The position numbers were made by a program, and so were the translations under genes. The notes under the pieces were generated by a model, which saw only the letters and a program-made list of their open reading frames with translations, was not told the DNA's origin and did not search any database. This document shows, in pieces, positions 7,805 to 17,030 of a stretch of 63,351 nucleotides of DNA (its first letter is position 1; each line of letters opens with the position of its first letter). Origin of the DNA: Nocardia sp. BSTN01 (GTDB taxonomy: Bacteria; Actinomycetota; Actinomycetes; Mycobacteriales; Mycobacteriaceae). Location of the stretch: contig NZ_JADKYP010000044.1 of NCBI RefSeq assembly GCF_015354405.1, positions 1 to 63,351 on the forward strand, read 5' to 3'.

Positions 7805-9190
7805 TCAGATCAGGACCACACCTTCGGCGACGCCGATCGCCCGCAGATCGCGGTACCAGCGCTCGACCGGGTGTTCCTTGGTGTAGCCGTGACCGCCGAG
7901 CAGCTGCACGCCGTCCAGGCCGATCTGCATGCCCTTGTCGGTGGCGAACTTGCGGGCCAGCGCCGCCTCCCGGGAGAAGGACAGCCCCTGCTCCGCGCGT
8001 GACGCACCCCGCAGAGTCACGAGCCGCAGGCCGTCGAGTTCGATGGCGATATTGGCGACCATGAACGCCACCGCCTGCCGGTTCGCGATCGGCTCACCGA
8101 ACGCCTCGCGCTCCTTCACGTACGGCTTGACGTAGTCCAGCACGGCCTGGCCGGTGCCGACCGCGAGCGATGCCCAGCCCAGGCGGGCCAGCCGCACGGC
8201 ATCGGCGTACTCCTCGGCGCGCTGGGCGGCGTCGCCGTCACCCAGGATGGCCTCGGCCGGAACCGCGACGTTGTCCAGGATCAGCCGGCCCAGGCCGGCG
8301 GCGCGCAGGCCCATGCTCGGATCGGCCTCGATCACCACACCCGGCGTATCCGATTCGATGATGAAAAGTGCGGGGCGGCCGTCGATTTCGGCGCCGACGA
8401 GGAACAGCTCGGCGTCGGCCGCCGCCGGAACCAGGCTCTTGACGCCGTTGATCCGGTAGCCGCTGGGGGAGCGGGTGGCCTTGGTCTGCAGCGCGAACGG
8501 ATCGAACAGTGCCCTCGGCTCGCTGATCACGACCGAGGCCTGCGGCACGTTCTCACCCGTGAAGGCGCCCAGGTAGGTCTGCTGCTGTGCGTCCGAACCC
8601 CACTGCGACAGCGCGACGGCCACACCCGACGGGGCCAGGATCGGCAGGGTCAGGCCCATATCTCCGTGCGCCAGCGCCTCGGCGACCAGCGAGTTGGTGA
8701 CGGCGCCACGCTCGGTGGCCGCACCCTCGAGTTCCTCGGGCACGTTGATCAGCGTGATGCCCAGTTCGGCGGCGCGCTCGAGCAGATCCTTGGGCGCCTG
8801 GGCCGCGCCGTCGGCCTCGTAGGCCGCCGGGCGCAGGATCTCCGCGGCGAACTCGCGCACCGTCTCGACGATCATCTGCTGTTCGTCGGTCGGGGTGAGG
8901 TCGAAGTAGTCCTTGCTGCGGGACTCGTTGGCGGGCAAGCGCTTCGGCTTACCACCACCGGATACCTTGCCGAATGCGCGGGTCGCGGCGCCGAGCGTAC
9001 GGAAGCCGGTCTTGGTGCCCTCGTAGGTCAGCCGTTCGATGGGCTTGCGCAGGTTGTACTTCTCGGCCAGTTCGGAACCGGTAATGGTCGTCATGACCCG
9101 CATGGCCGCGCCCATCCAGTCGCGCTTGACCGGGTTGAGGCCGACAGCGGAATCCGGACGTCGCTTCGTTGCGGTGTCTCGAGTGCTCAT
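7805..9190 (-). CDS. fadE24: Acyl-CoA dehydrogenase, FadE24 type
   Basis: A 461-residue acyl-CoA dehydrogenase-like protein with an N-terminal extension of about 110 residues before the family core (FDLTPTDEQQMIVETVREFA). Core features include a middle beta domain and the C-terminal GYTKEHPVERWYRDLRA. The typical flavin-loop TEPxxGSD is replaced by VISEPRALFDP, so substrate and FAD contacts differ from FadE23; this fits the partner subunit of a heteromeric dehydrogenase. The frame is open to 9451, but ATG at 9190 has GAGAAGAC upstream and a length near mycobacterial FadE24 (about 468). It is first in the operon and lies just downstream of a double palindromic operator. Confidence 0.88.
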   Translation of the reverse strand: MSTRDTATKRRPDSAVGLNPVKRDWMGAAMRVMTTITGSELAEKYNLRKPIERLTYEGTKTGFRTLGAATRAFGKVSGGGKPKRLPANESRSKDYFDLTPTDEQQMIVETVREFAAEILRPAAYEADGAAQAPKDLLERAAELGITLINVPEELEGAATERGAVTNSLVAEALAHGDMGLTLPILAPSGVAVALSQWGSDAQQQTYLGAFTGENVPQASVVISEPRALFDPFALQTKATRSPSGYRINGVKSLVPAAADAELFLVGAEIDGRPALFIIESDTPGVVIEADPSMGLRAAGLGRLILDNVAVPAEAILGDGDAAQRAEEYADAVRLARLGWASLAVGTGQAVLDYVKPYVKEREAFGEPIANRQAVAFMVANIAIELDGLRLVTLRGASRAEQGLSFSREAALARKFATDKGMQIGLDGVQLLGGHGYTKEHPVERWYRDLRAIGVAEGVVLI

Positions 9191-9237
9191 AGTCACCAGT
9201 CTTCTCGGGTGTGGGTTTCGGGTGATCGGTCCCAGGA

Positions 9238-9276
9238 TCTTACTTTCGAGTAAGTCTATCTTACTCCAGAGTAAGA
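9238..9276. promoter_or_regulatory. Double palindromic operator upstream of fadE24
   Basis: Two 18-bp near-palindromes: 9238-9255 (TCTTACTT-TC-GAGTAAGT) and 9259-9276 (TCTTACTC-CA-GAGTAAGA, perfect 8-bp arms). Their centres are 21 bp apart, two helical turns, so two dimers could bind the same face. The pair lies 48-86 bp before the fadE24 start, a location for TetR- or MarR-type repression of fatty-acid genes. No regulator gene is adjacent. The rest of the 9191-9547 interval shows no gene. Confidence 0.7.
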
Positions 9277-9547
9277 ACGCAGTCGAGAGGCTGCGGATAT
9301 CGCCGTGATCTCGATCCCATCGCCGCCTCGGCAACCGCCCCGCACAAGCAGGGCAATTGACCAGGACGGCCACCGAGTACCCAGGTGAGGAGGAGGCGAA
9401 CGCGCACACGGTCGAACGGCGAACGCCGCATCGGCCGGAGCTTCGGCGCAATGCGGCGTTCGGTTCGGTGGGCTGTTGGATTCCAGGAGTTGTTCGAGAA
9501 AGGCGGGCGGACCGTGCCGACGTGGCACGGGTGCCGGGCGGCCGTCC

Positions 9548-10333
9548 TCAGGGACGCAGCGCGGCGAGTACCGAGTCGTGCAGCAACCCGTTGGTGGCGA
9601 CCGCGCTACCGTGATGCGGTCCGGGGGTTCCGTCCAGGGCGGTGAAGCGGCCGCCGGCCTCGCGCACCAGCACATCGAGGGGCGCCAGATCCCACAGCGA
9701 GACCTCCGGCTCGGTGGCGATATCGACCGCGCCCTCGGCGAGCAGGCAGTAGCCGAAGAAGTCGCCGTAGCCGCGGGTGCGCCACACCTGATCGGTCAGT
9801 TCGATCAACTGGTCACGCAGGCCCAGGTCCCGCCAGCCGGACAGGCTGGAGATCGCGAGACTGGCCGAATTCAGGCCGCCGACCTCGGACACCGTGAGCG
9901 GCTTCGGTTCCCCGGCCTCGAAGCGGGTCCACGCGCCGGAACCCGTTGCGGCCCACCAGCGTCGGCTCAACGCGGGCGCGCTGACGACGCCGACGACCGG
10001 AACGCCGTCCTGCAGCAGCGCGATCAGGCTGGCCCACACCGGAACTCCGCGCACGAAGTTCTTGGTGCCGTCGATCGGGTCGATCACCCACTGCCGTCCG
10101 ATGAATTCGGCCTCACCGCCGAACTCCTCACCCAGCACGGCATCGTGCGGGCGGCGCTCGATGAGGATTTCGCGCAGCGCCCGCTCCACCGCCAGATCCG
10201 CATCCGAGACGGGAGTCAGATCCGGTTTGCTGTTCACCTTCAGGTCGAGGGCGCCGAAACGATCACGGGTGATCGCATCGGCCGCATCGGCCAACAGCAG
10301 GGCAAGTTCGAGATCGCCGGCATGATCGCTCAC
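9548..10333 (-). CDS. hisN: Inositol-monophosphatase-family enzyme, HisN-type histidinol phosphatase
   Basis: A 261-residue Mg2+-dependent phosphatase of the IMPase superfamily. Metal-site motifs are visible: [17 protein letters not shown] (Glu), [15 protein letters not shown] (DPxDGT signature) and the C-terminal [15 protein letters not shown]. The mycobacterial orthologue in the same neighbourhood (Rv3137, 260 residues) is the histidinol-phosphate phosphatase of histidine synthesis, so HisN is the favoured call; inositol or other sugar phosphates remain possible. GTG at 10333 gives the family length, although the frame is open to 10420. The next gene upstream ends 56 bp away on the same strand. 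Confidence 0.85.
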   Translation of the reverse strand: MSDHAGDLELALLLADAADAITRDRFGALDLKVNSKPDLTPVSDADLAVERALREILIERRPHDAVLGEEFGGEAEFIGRQWVIDPIDGTKNFVRGVPVWASLIALLQDGVPVVGVVSAPALSRRWWAATGSGAWTRFEAGEPKPLTVSEVGGLNSASLAISSLSGWRDLGLRDQLIELTDQVWRTRGYGDFFGYCLLAEGAVDIATEPEVSLWDLAPLDVLVREAGGRFTALDGTPGPHHGSAVATNGLLHDSVLAALRP

Positions 10334-10389
10334 ACGGCAACCGTAATCGGCGCATCCGATCGGAGCCATTCGGCCTCGCGGCGGCCCAC

Positions 10390-11196
10390 TTACTGCTGCG
10401 GATTCCAGACCGCGGGCCAATCCTTCCCGCGGAAGGCCGCATCGATACCGCCGTCGCAGAAGATCACCGAGCCGACGAAGAAGCCGGCCTTGTCCGACAG
10501 CAGGAAGGCCGCGAGGTCGGCGATCTCCTCCGGGCGTCCCGGCCGCCCGATCGGGGTCATGGCGAGGAACTGTTTCATCCCCTCGCCGGTGAGCGCGTCC
10601 TTGCTGCCCTCCTGGGTCATCGGGGTGTCGATGATGCCGGGCGCGATGGCGTTGAGTCGGATGCCGTCGGCGATGTATTCCGCCGATTTGGTACGGGCGT
10701 ACCAGGCCAGGGCCGCTTTCGTCGCCGGATAGGCCTGGATCGCGCCCAGGTCGCCGAACGATTCGGCGATGCCGCGGGCCCCTTCCTCATCGCCGGCCAG
10801 GCAGGCGTCGGCCAGCTCCACCGGCCAGAGCGGTTGTGTCGTCGTGGAATTCGACGACACCAGTACCACCGACGCGCTGCCGGATTCGCGCAGCAGCGGC
10901 CGCAGCCCCTCCAGCAGCGCGATCGCGCCGAAATAGTTCACCGACACCACGAGCCCACCGGGACGCCCCGTCGCGGCCGCGACCCCGGCGAAGGGCAGGA
11001 ATCCGTCCAGCCGGCCTTCGCTGATCCGGGTAACCTCGGCGACCGCATGCGCCCGGCCCTCGGCCGTGGCCAGGTCGGCGGTCACTTCGGTGTCGCGCAG
11101 ATCGACACCGATCACCCGGTGCCCTTCTTTCTCCAGGTGTGCGGCGACGGCCGCCCCGATCCCCGACGCGCTCCCGGTTACGGCGATGGTCCCCAT
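10390..11196 (-). CDS. SDR-family oxidoreductase (hydroxysteroid dehydrogenase-like)
   Basis: A 268-residue classical short-chain dehydrogenase/reductase. It has the Rossmann motif TGSASGIG, a catalytic Ser in VVLVSSNS and the catalytic pair YPATK, followed by [15 protein letters not shown]. The unusual sequence FLPFAGVA replaces the common NNAG. The overall shape resembles 3-alpha-hydroxysteroid dehydrogenase/carbonyl reductases. Cofactor and substrate are not determined. The start ATG at 11196 is preceded by AGGAGGGTCG. It is likely co-transcribed with the downstream hisN-type gene. Confidence 0.88.
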   Translation of the reverse strand: MGTIAVTGSASGIGAAVAAHLEKEGHRVIGVDLRDTEVTADLATAEGRAHAVAEVTRISEGRLDGFLPFAGVAAATGRPGGLVVSVNYFGAIALLEGLRPLLRESGSASVVLVSSNSTTTQPLWPVELADACLAGDEEGARGIAESFGDLGAIQAYPATKAALAWYARTKSAEYIADGIRLNAIAPGIIDTPMTQEGSKDALTGEGMKQFLAMTPIGRPGRPEEIADLAAFLLSDKAGFFVGSVIFCDGGIDAAFRGKDWPAVWNPQQ

Positions 11197-11371
11197 CGAC
11201 CCTCCTGTTTCGGCTGGATGAAACCGCGAATCCGACTTCGAAATCGAGGCTAGTGGCCGACTCCGGTCGCGTGGCGTTCCGTTCCGCTGAGCGGGCCTGC
11301 CGGACTGCGTGCGGCCGGCCCGCGGGACGGCAGCGGCGCCGATTCGTCGGTATTAGGGGTTCCATCGGCGC

Positions 11372-11445
11372 TGAACTAATCGTGCAAACCGCGCCGCATC
11401 AGGCGGTTTTCGCGTTTTTCCGTCGAGGTTTGCACGATTGGTTCA
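11372..11445. repeat. 19-bp inverted repeat around a 36-bp spacer
   Basis: The left arm 11372-11390 and right arm 11427-11445 are complementary over 19 positions with a single G-T mismatch. The spacer contains GGCGGTTTTCGCGTTTTTCC. The element sits between two minus-strand genes (FMN reductase end at 11481, SDR start at 11196). It could be the terminator of the reductase gene, an operator, or a small mobile-element relic. The rest of 11197-11480 shows no gene. Confidence 0.65.
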
Positions 11446-11480
11446 CCCTTCGCGGGCTTCGAGCCCGCGTCAGCCGTTGT

Positions 11481-12068
11481 TCACGCCGCGACCCGCGCCG
11501 CGGCCAAAGCATTCGCCCACCAGTGCAATTGGTCGAGCATTCCCGCTGCCGCCGCCTCGGACTCGCTCGGCGCGGTCCACCCTCCCTCGGCGTCGAACTG
11601 CTGGTAGTACCGCGGGAAGGACACGTAGTCCCGGATCGTGTGCGCGTTCAGCTCGGCGAACACCTGCCGCAGATGCGCGATGGCGCTCAGCCCGCCACTC
11701 GCCCCGCTGTAGCCCACGAAGCCGATCGCCTTGCGGTCCCACTGCGTGTAGTGCCAGTCGATCGCGGTTTTGATCGATGCCGGGTAACTGTTGTTGATAT
11801 CCGGCGTGACGACGACCATTGCGTCGGCGGCGTCCAAACGCGCGGTGAGATCGAGCATTCCGGCCGGACGCTGCGGATTCGGTTCGATCCGCGGTGAGAC
11901 GGCCGGCAGTGCGACGGGCAGCTCGGCGTCGGCGAGATCGATCAGGTCGACCTCGAAGCCGTCGTGCCGCCGGGCCTGCTCGGCGAACCACTCACCGACC
12001 ACCGGCCCGAAGCGGCCCTCCCGGACGCTGGCGATGACAACTGCGAGCCGCAGTGTGCTGCTGGACAT
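11481..12068 (-). CDS. NADPH-dependent FMN reductase
   Basis: A 195-residue flavodoxin-fold reductase. Family features: the phosphate loop region LAVVIASVREGRFGPVVGEW near the start, VVVTPDINNSYPASIKTAIDW (the P-[ED]-x-N-x-S-x-P-x-x-L-K-N motif in variant form) and GFVGYSGASGG. It would transfer electrons from NADPH to free FMN or to quinone or azo compounds. ATG at 12068 has AAGGAG eight bases upstream, which rules out the much longer open frame reaching 12896. The gene is divergent from the XRE regulator at 12201 across 132 bp, a typical regulator-target pair. Confidence 0.85.
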   Translation of the reverse strand: MSSSTLRLAVVIASVREGRFGPVVGEWFAEQARRHDGFEVDLIDLADAELPVALPAVSPRIEPNPQRPAGMLDLTARLDAADAMVVVTPDINNSYPASIKTAIDWHYTQWDRKAIGFVGYSGASGGLSAIAHLRQVFAELNAHTIRDYVSFPRYYQQFDAEGGWTAPSESEAAAAGMLDQLHWWANALAAARVAA

Positions 12069-12200
12069 TTCGGATCTCCTTCGGAAAGTGTCGTTCGCTG
12101 TCGTCGACTCTGCCGTCCGGGCGCGCGGCCAGGGAGCCCGCTGTGAGGGTGGTAGTGAGAGGGATACCCTCGGCGCGCCCGGCGCTGTTAGCGTCGATCT

Positions 12201-13058
12201 GTGAGCGATAACGAGCTGGGGCTTTTCCTGCGTACGCGGCGGGAGGCGGTCAGCCCCGCCGAGGTCGGGCTCTCGGCCGGACCACGCCGCCGCACTCCGG
12301 GCCTGCGCCGCGCCGAACTCGCGACACTCGCCGGAGTCAGCGTCGAATATCTGATCCGGTTGGAACAGGGCCGCGACCGGCATCCGTCGACGGGGGTGCT
12401 GTCCGCACTGGCCGATGCCCTCCGGTTGAGCCCGAGCGAACGCGTGCAGCTGCATCGGCTGGTCAAGGCCGCCGACCCGGGATTCAGCTGCACCGGCGGC
12501 GCGCTGCCCAATCGCCTGGTCCGGCCCGCGGTGCAAGCGATTCTGGACCGTCTCGCCCCGGCGCCCGCGGCCGTCTTCAACCGGCTCGGTGAGATCCTGA
12601 GCTGCACCGATGGCTACCGTGCGCTGGTCGGCGGTACCGGCTTGCTCGACCACGGCCTGCCCGCGGGCTACCCACGCTGGCTGTTCACCGATCCGCGGGC
12701 CCGCGTCGTGTACCCGGAGTGGGATCGTCGTGCCGACCTCGCGGTGGCGAATCTGAAGGCCGGTCCCTTCCGCTCGGATCCGACCATCGCCGCGCTCGCC
12801 GATGAGTTGACGCTGCTGGCGGGTGCGGAATTCACCCGTCGCGTCGCCGACATCGCCGGACTGCCCGATACCAGCGGCATCAGCCGGATGGACCATCCCG
12901 AGGCCGGCCCGCTGCGGCTGGCCTACGAACGGCTGGACCTGTCCGCCGACGACGACCAGTACATCCAGGTCCAGCTGCCCGCCGACGACGCGACCGCCGC
13001 GGTCCTCGACGCGCTGCTGGGCCGCCGCCCGGGTGGACTGCGCGCGGTATCGGGCTGA
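12201..13058 (+). CDS. XRE-family regulator with MmyB-like ligand-binding domain
   Basis: A 285-residue DNA-binding protein. The N-terminal helix-turn-helix (LGLFLRTRREAV...LATLAGVSVEYLIRLEQGRDRHPS, residues 4-60) is the actinobacterial XRE type; the remainder is an MmyB-like domain thought to bind a fatty-acyl or similar ligand. The divergent FMN reductase is its likely target (inference). Length and layout match the second such regulator at 44541. The GTG start is chosen by family length. Confidence 0.85.
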   Translation: MSDNELGLFLRTRREAVSPAEVGLSAGPRRRTPGLRRAELATLAGVSVEYLIRLEQGRDRHPSTGVLSALADALRLSPSERVQLHRLVKAADPGFSCTGGALPNRLVRPAVQAILDRLAPAPAAVFNRLGEILSCTDGYRALVGGTGLLDHGLPAGYPRWLFTDPRARVVYPEWDRRADLAVANLKAGPFRSDPTIAALADELTLLAGAEFTRRVADIAGLPDTSGISRMDHPEAGPLRLAYERLDLSADDDQYIQVQLPADDATAAVLDALLGRRPGGLRAVSG

Positions 13059-13121
13059 GCCGCGCTGCCGGCGCCTCGCCGCATTTCACCGCCACCTGCG
13101 CGAGCGGTAGATTGGACAACC

Positions 13122-14234
13122 GTGCATCCTGACGTTTCCGCTGATCTCGCCGAACTCGACACCACGTTGAAGACTGTCGAGTCGGTACTCGATGTCGACG
13201 AGCTGCGTCGTCGCATCGACGAACTCGAACATCAGGCCGCCGACCCGGAGCTGTGGAACAACCAGGAACACGCCCAGCAGGTGACCAGCGAGCTGTCGCA
13301 CGCCCAGGGTGAGCTGCGTCGCGTCACCGAGTTGCGGCAGCGGCTCGACGATCTGCCGGTGCTCTACGAACTCGCCGAAGAGGAAGAGGGCGAGGCCCGC
13401 ACGTCCGCGCTGGCCGATGCCGACGCCGAACGCGCCGCGCTGCACGCCGACGTCGAGGCGATGGAGGTCCGCACCCTGCTCTCGGGCGAATATGACAAGC
13501 GCGAGGCGCTGGTCAACATCCGTTCGGGCGCGGGCGGGGTGGACGCCGCCGACTGGGCGCAGATGCTGATGCGTATGTACGTGCGCTGGGCCGAGCGCCA
13601 CAAGTACCCGGTCGAGATCTACGACACCTCCTACGCCGAGGAGGCCGGCATCAAGAGCGCCACCTTCGCGGTGAAGGTGCCCTACGCCTACGGCACCCTC
13701 TCGGTGGAGATGGGAACCCACCGCCTGGTGCGGATCAGCCCCTTCGACAACCAGGGCCGGCGCCAGACCTCCTTCGCCGAGGTCGAGGTGCTGCCGGTGG
13801 TGGAGGGCACCGACCACATCGAGGTCCCGGAATCGGAGATCCGCGTCGACGTGTATCGCTCGTCGGGCCCGGGTGGTCAGAGCGTCAACACCACCGACTC
13901 GGCGGTGCGGATCACCCATATCCCGACCGGCATCGTGGTGACCTGCCAGAACGAGAAGTCGCAGCTGCAGAACAAGATCTCGGCCATGCGCGTGTTGCAG
14001 GCGAAACTGCTCGAGCGCAAACGCCAGGAGGAGCGCGCCGAGATGGATGCGCTCAAGACCACCGAGGGCGCCTCCTGGGGTAATCAGATGCGCTCGTACG
14101 TGCTGCACCCGTATCAGATGGTCAAGGACCTGCGCACCAACTTCGAGGTGAACAATCCGTCCTCGGTTCTCGACGGTGATATCGACGGCTTCATCGAAGA
14201 GGGAATCCGCTGGCGGATGAGCCAGGACGGGTGA
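13122..14234 (+). CDS. prfB: Peptide chain release factor 2
   Basis: A 370-residue class-I release factor that recognises UGA/UAA stop codons. The tripeptide anticodon region [14 protein letters not shown] (SPF, about residue 206) defines RF2, and [17 protein letters not shown] (about 248-265) carries the universal GGQ that triggers peptidyl-tRNA hydrolysis. The gene is one uninterrupted frame with no internal UGA frameshift site near codon 26, unlike E. coli prfB. It heads the cluster with mscS, ftsE and ftsX and further smpB-ssrA, as in mycobacteria. GTG start. Confidence 0.97.
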   Translation: MHPDVSADLAELDTTLKTVESVLDVDELRRRIDELEHQAADPELWNNQEHAQQVTSELSHAQGELRRVTELRQRLDDLPVLYELAEEEEGEARTSALADADAERAALHADVEAMEVRTLLSGEYDKREALVNIRSGAGGVDAADWAQMLMRMYVRWAERHKYPVEIYDTSYAEEAGIKSATFAVKVPYAYGTLSVEMGTHRLVRISPFDNQGRRQTSFAEVEVLPVVEGTDHIEVPESEIRVDVYRSSGPGGQSVNTTDSAVRITHIPTGIVVTCQNEKSQLQNKISAMRVLQAKLLERKRQEERAEMDALKTTEGASWGNQMRSYVLHPYQMVKDLRTNFEVNNPSSVLDGDIDGFIEEGIRWRMSQDG

Positions 14235-14361
14235 GCCCCGCCTATCACGGCACAATCACGGCATATCGGTCGGTGGGCGGTCGTAGTAACCTGTCTGGCG
14301 TGTGTTCGGGCGGCAGAACGGCTTGTGTCGGTGCACGGTTGATACCGGAAAGGATGCGCCG

Positions 14362-15219
14362 ATGACGACGACTCTCGCGGCCGGAACCGGGGCGGAATTC
14401 ACCTCGTGGCTGCGCGGCAGCGGCCTCGAGATCGTGCTGCTGATCGTGGGCGCGATGCTGTTCAGCCGCTTCGCCACCTTCGTGCGCGACCGGATCACCC
14501 GCCGCATCGACTCCGGCTTCCAGAGCAGCGATTCGCTGGTGCGCACCGAGGCCGCCAAACATCGGCACGCGCTGGCCCAGGTCATCACCTGGGTGGTGCT
14601 GGTGATCGTGTACTTCCTGGTATCGCTGGAAGTGTTGCGGCGCTTGGGCTTCCAGCTCAGCGGACTGGTCGCGCCGGCGGCGGTGCTCGGTGCCGCGCTC
14701 GGTTTCGGCGCCCAGCGCATCGTGCAGGACCTGCTCGCCGGATTCTTCCTGATCACCGAGCGCCAGTACGGATTCGGCGATGTGGTGCGCATCGCGGTCA
14801 CCGGGCAGTCCGAGCCGGCCGAAGGTACCGTGGAGGACGTCACGCTGCGGATCACCACGCTGCGCAATCCCGACGGGGAGGTCATCACGGTGCCCAACGG
14901 GCAGATCGTGAAAGTGACCAATCTGTCGAAGGATTGGGCCCGTGCGGCGATCGATGTGCCGGTGCCCGCCACCGCCGACATCACCAAGGTCAACGAGATC
15001 CTGCACGAGGTGGGCGCCAAGGCATTTCAGGATCGCCATTTGAAATCGCTACTGCTGGACGAACCTACGGTGATGGGTCTGGAAGATCTCACCGTCGATC
15101 AGATGAACATCCGGATGGTGGCTCGCACACTGCCGGGTAAACAATTCGACGTCGGACGTGAGTTGCGCGTGCGTGTCGCCGCGGCGCTGCGTCGGGAGGG
15201 TTTGAGTGAAACCGCGTAA
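14362..15219 (+). CDS. mscS: Small-conductance mechanosensitive channel (MscS family)
   Basis: A 285-residue membrane protein. Hydrophobic spans lie at about residues 17-35 and 72-92, followed by the pore-lining TM3 region LVAPAAVLGAALGFGAQRIVQDLLAG, the MscS signature, and a beta-rich cytoplasmic domain with EVITVPNGQIVKVTNLS. It would open under membrane tension to release solutes. The frame is open upstream to 14302, but ATG at 14362 has GGAAAGGA at good spacing and gives the family length. Its stop overlaps the start of the micro-protein at 15206. Confidence 0.92.
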   Translation: MTTTLAAGTGAEFTSWLRGSGLEIVLLIVGAMLFSRFATFVRDRITRRIDSGFQSSDSLVRTEAAKHRHALAQVITWVVLVIVYFLVSLEVLRRLGFQLSGLVAPAAVLGAALGFGAQRIVQDLLAGFFLITERQYGFGDVVRIAVTGQSEPAEGTVEDVTLRITTLRNPDGEVITVPNGQIVKVTNLSKDWARAAIDVPVPATADITKVNEILHEVGAKAFQDRHLKSLLLDEPTVMGLEDLTVDQMNIRMVARTLPGKQFDVGRELRVRVAAALRREGLSETA

Positions 15220-15361
15220 ATCGACCGCGATCCTGCTCAGTGTCTGGGTCGCGACGCTCGTGTTGTATCTGTTCGTGAAACCGGCCACGCCGGATCATTC
15301 CGGTTTCAACATCGCGAATACCGTTTCCGGTTCCGCGCTGACGACCGCGCCCGCCCGCTGA
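15206..15361 (+). CDS. 51-residue single-span membrane protein between mscS and ftsE
   Basis: A GTG overlapping the mscS stop by 14 bases, preceded by GGGAGGG, opens a 51-codon frame. A basic start (MKPRKSTA) leads into a single membrane span, ILLSVWVATLVLYLFVKP, then a short polar tail. The core W-V-A-x-L-x-L-Y-L-x-V-K-P recurs in the two small proteins at 21556 and 21802. In mycobacteria a proline-rich membrane protein (Rv3103c) occupies this slot between the mscS and ftsE homologues, so this may be its short counterpart (inference). Role unknown; translational coupling to mscS suggests shared expression. Confidence 0.7.
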   Translation: MKPRKSTAILLSVWVATLVLYLFVKPATPDHSGFNIANTVSGSALTTAPAR

Positions 15362-15435
15362 CCTCTCTGTGACAAGTCGCATGCCGCGGAGTGGGCCGAA
15401 GTGTGCCATGACTTCGCTGGCTACACTGGCACCTC

Positions 15436-16125
15436 GTGATCACCCTGCGGAACGTCACCAAGTCTTATAAAACCTCGACGAGACCCGCGCTGGACAATGT
15501 TTCGGTCGAGGTCGACAAGGGCGAGTTCGTCTTCATTATCGGACCGTCCGGGTCGGGTAAATCGACGTTCATGCAACTGTTGCTGAAAGAGGTCAAGCCG
15601 ACCACCGGCGAAGTGCATGTCGCCGATTTCCGGGTCGACCGGTTGCCGGGACGGCGGGTGCCCAAGCTGCGCCAGCGCATCGGCTGCGTCTTCCAGGATT
15701 TCCGGTTGCTGCAGCAGAAGACGGTCGAACAGAACGTGGCATTCGCGCTCGAGGTGATCGGCAAGAATCGCAAATTCATCAATCGGGCGGTGCCGGAGGC
15801 GCTGGACCTGGTGGGTTTGTCCGGTAAGGCGGATCGCCTGCCGACCGAGCTGTCCGGCGGTGAACAGCAGCGGGTCGCGATCGCACGCGCGTTCGTCAAC
15901 CGGCCGCTGGTGCTGCTCGCCGACGAACCCACCGGCAACCTGGACCCCGACACCAGTCAGGACATCATGATGTTGCTGGAACGCATCAACCGCACGGGCA
16001 CCACGGTGCTGATGGCCACCCACGACAACCACATCGTCGACGCCATGCGCCGGCGCGTGGTCGAACTCGATCGCGGGCGCCTGGTCCGCGACGAGGCCAC
16101 CGGCGTGTACGGGGTGGGCCGGTAA
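15436..16125 (+). CDS. ftsE: Cell division ATP-binding protein FtsE
   Basis: A 229-residue ABC ATPase. It shows Walker [10 protein letters not shown] (36-44), the signature [14 protein letters not shown] (about 138-151), Walker [13 protein letters not shown] (about 157-168) and the switch His in MATHDNH. FtsE pairs with FtsX at the inner membrane to control cell-wall hydrolases (RipC in mycobacteria) during division. GTG start. The stop overlaps the ftsX ATG (TAATG), indicating coupled translation. Confidence 0.97.
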   Translation: MITLRNVTKSYKTSTRPALDNVSVEVDKGEFVFIIGPSGSGKSTFMQLLLKEVKPTTGEVHVADFRVDRLPGRRVPKLRQRIGCVFQDFRLLQQKTVEQNVAFALEVIGKNRKFINRAVPEALDLVGLSGKADRLPTELSGGEQQRVAIARAFVNRPLVLLADEPTGNLDPDTSQDIMMLLERINRTGTTVLMATHDNHIVDAMRRRVVELDRGRLVRDEATGVYGVGR

Positions 16126-17030
16126 TGCGCGCGAGCTTCCTGTTCGGTGAGGTCTTCAACGGCCTACGCCGCAACGTCACCATGACCATCGCGATGATCC
16201 TCACCACCGCGGTCTCGCTCACCATGCTCGGCGGCGGCATGCTGGCCGTCCGGATGGCCGACAAGACCGAGCAGTACTTCCTGGACCGGCTCGAGGTGCG
16301 GCTGTACCTGACCGAAGACGTCTCGGCCAACGATCCGGACTGCTCGCAGGATCCGTGCAAGGCGCTGATGTCGTCGCTCAAATCCGAGCCCGGCGTGGAA
16401 TCGGTGCAGTACCTCAATCGCGAGGAGGCGGTCCGGGAGGCGAAGGAGAAGACCTTCAAGGACCAGCCCGAGCTGGCCAAATACGTCAGCGAGTCGCCGC
16501 TGCCGGCCTCGCTACGCGTCAAGATGACCGACGCCGCCCAGTACCCGCGCATCTTCAAGGACTTCCAGGGCAAGCCCGGCGTCGGATTCGTGCGCAACGA
16601 CAAGGACATCGTCGACCGGCTGGTGAGCCTGTTCGACGGCCTGCGCAACGCGGCCTTCGGCCTGGCCGTGCTGCAGGCCCTGGCCGCCCTGCTGCTGATC
16701 GCGAATATGGTGCAGATCGCGGCGTTCACCCGCCGGGAGGAAGTCGGCATCATGCGCCTGGTCGGTGCGACGCGCTGGTACACCCAGCTGCCGTTCCTGC
16801 TCGAGGCGGTGGTCGCGGCGCTGGCCGGGTCGGTGCTGGCGGTGATCGGACTGATGGTCGCGCGACCGCTGGTCATCGACCGGGCCCTCGGCGATCTGTT
16901 CGCCTCGAAGGTCTTCCCGCGCATCACCGGCGACGACATCGCGGTGGTGGCGCTGACCGTGGTGCCGGTGGGCATCGTGTTCGCCGCGCTGACGGCCTAC
17001 GGCACGCTGCGCTACTACGTGCGCGAATAG
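16125..17030 (+). CDS. ftsX: Cell division protein FtsX
   Basis: A 301-residue permease-like partner of FtsE. One N-terminal membrane span (about 19-42) is followed by an extracellular domain containing a Cys pair (CSQDPC) and YLNREEAV, then three C-terminal spans (about 178-200, 222-246 and 272-294). The layout and length match actinobacterial FtsX, which relays ATP hydrolysis by FtsE to peptidoglycan hydrolases. The start overlaps the ftsE stop by 1 base; the 3' end overlaps the convergent gene at 17015 by 16 bases. Confidence 0.96.
   Translation: MRASFLFGEVFNGLRRNVTMTIAMILTTAVSLTMLGGGMLAVRMADKTEQYFLDRLEVRLYLTEDVSANDPDCSQDPCKALMSSLKSEPGVESVQYLNREEAVREAKEKTFKDQPELAKYVSESPLPASLRVKMTDAAQYPRIFKDFQGKPGVGFVRNDKDIVDRLVSLFDGLRNAAFGLAVLQALAALLLIANMVQIAAFTRREEVGIMRLVGATRWYTQLPFLLEAVVAALAGSVLAVIGLMVARPLVIDRALGDLFASKVFPRITGDDIAVVALTVVPVGIVFAALTAYGTLRYYVRE

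Noticed and set aside
10560-12896. Large minus-strand frame continuing upstream of the FMN reductase start
   Set aside because: The reductase has a strong ribosome-binding site at 12068, and the upstream part is antisense to the XRE regulator.
13122-13260. Possible RF2 programmed frameshift
   Set aside because: The gene reads as one frame from GTG with no in-frame UGA near codon 26, so no frameshift is needed.
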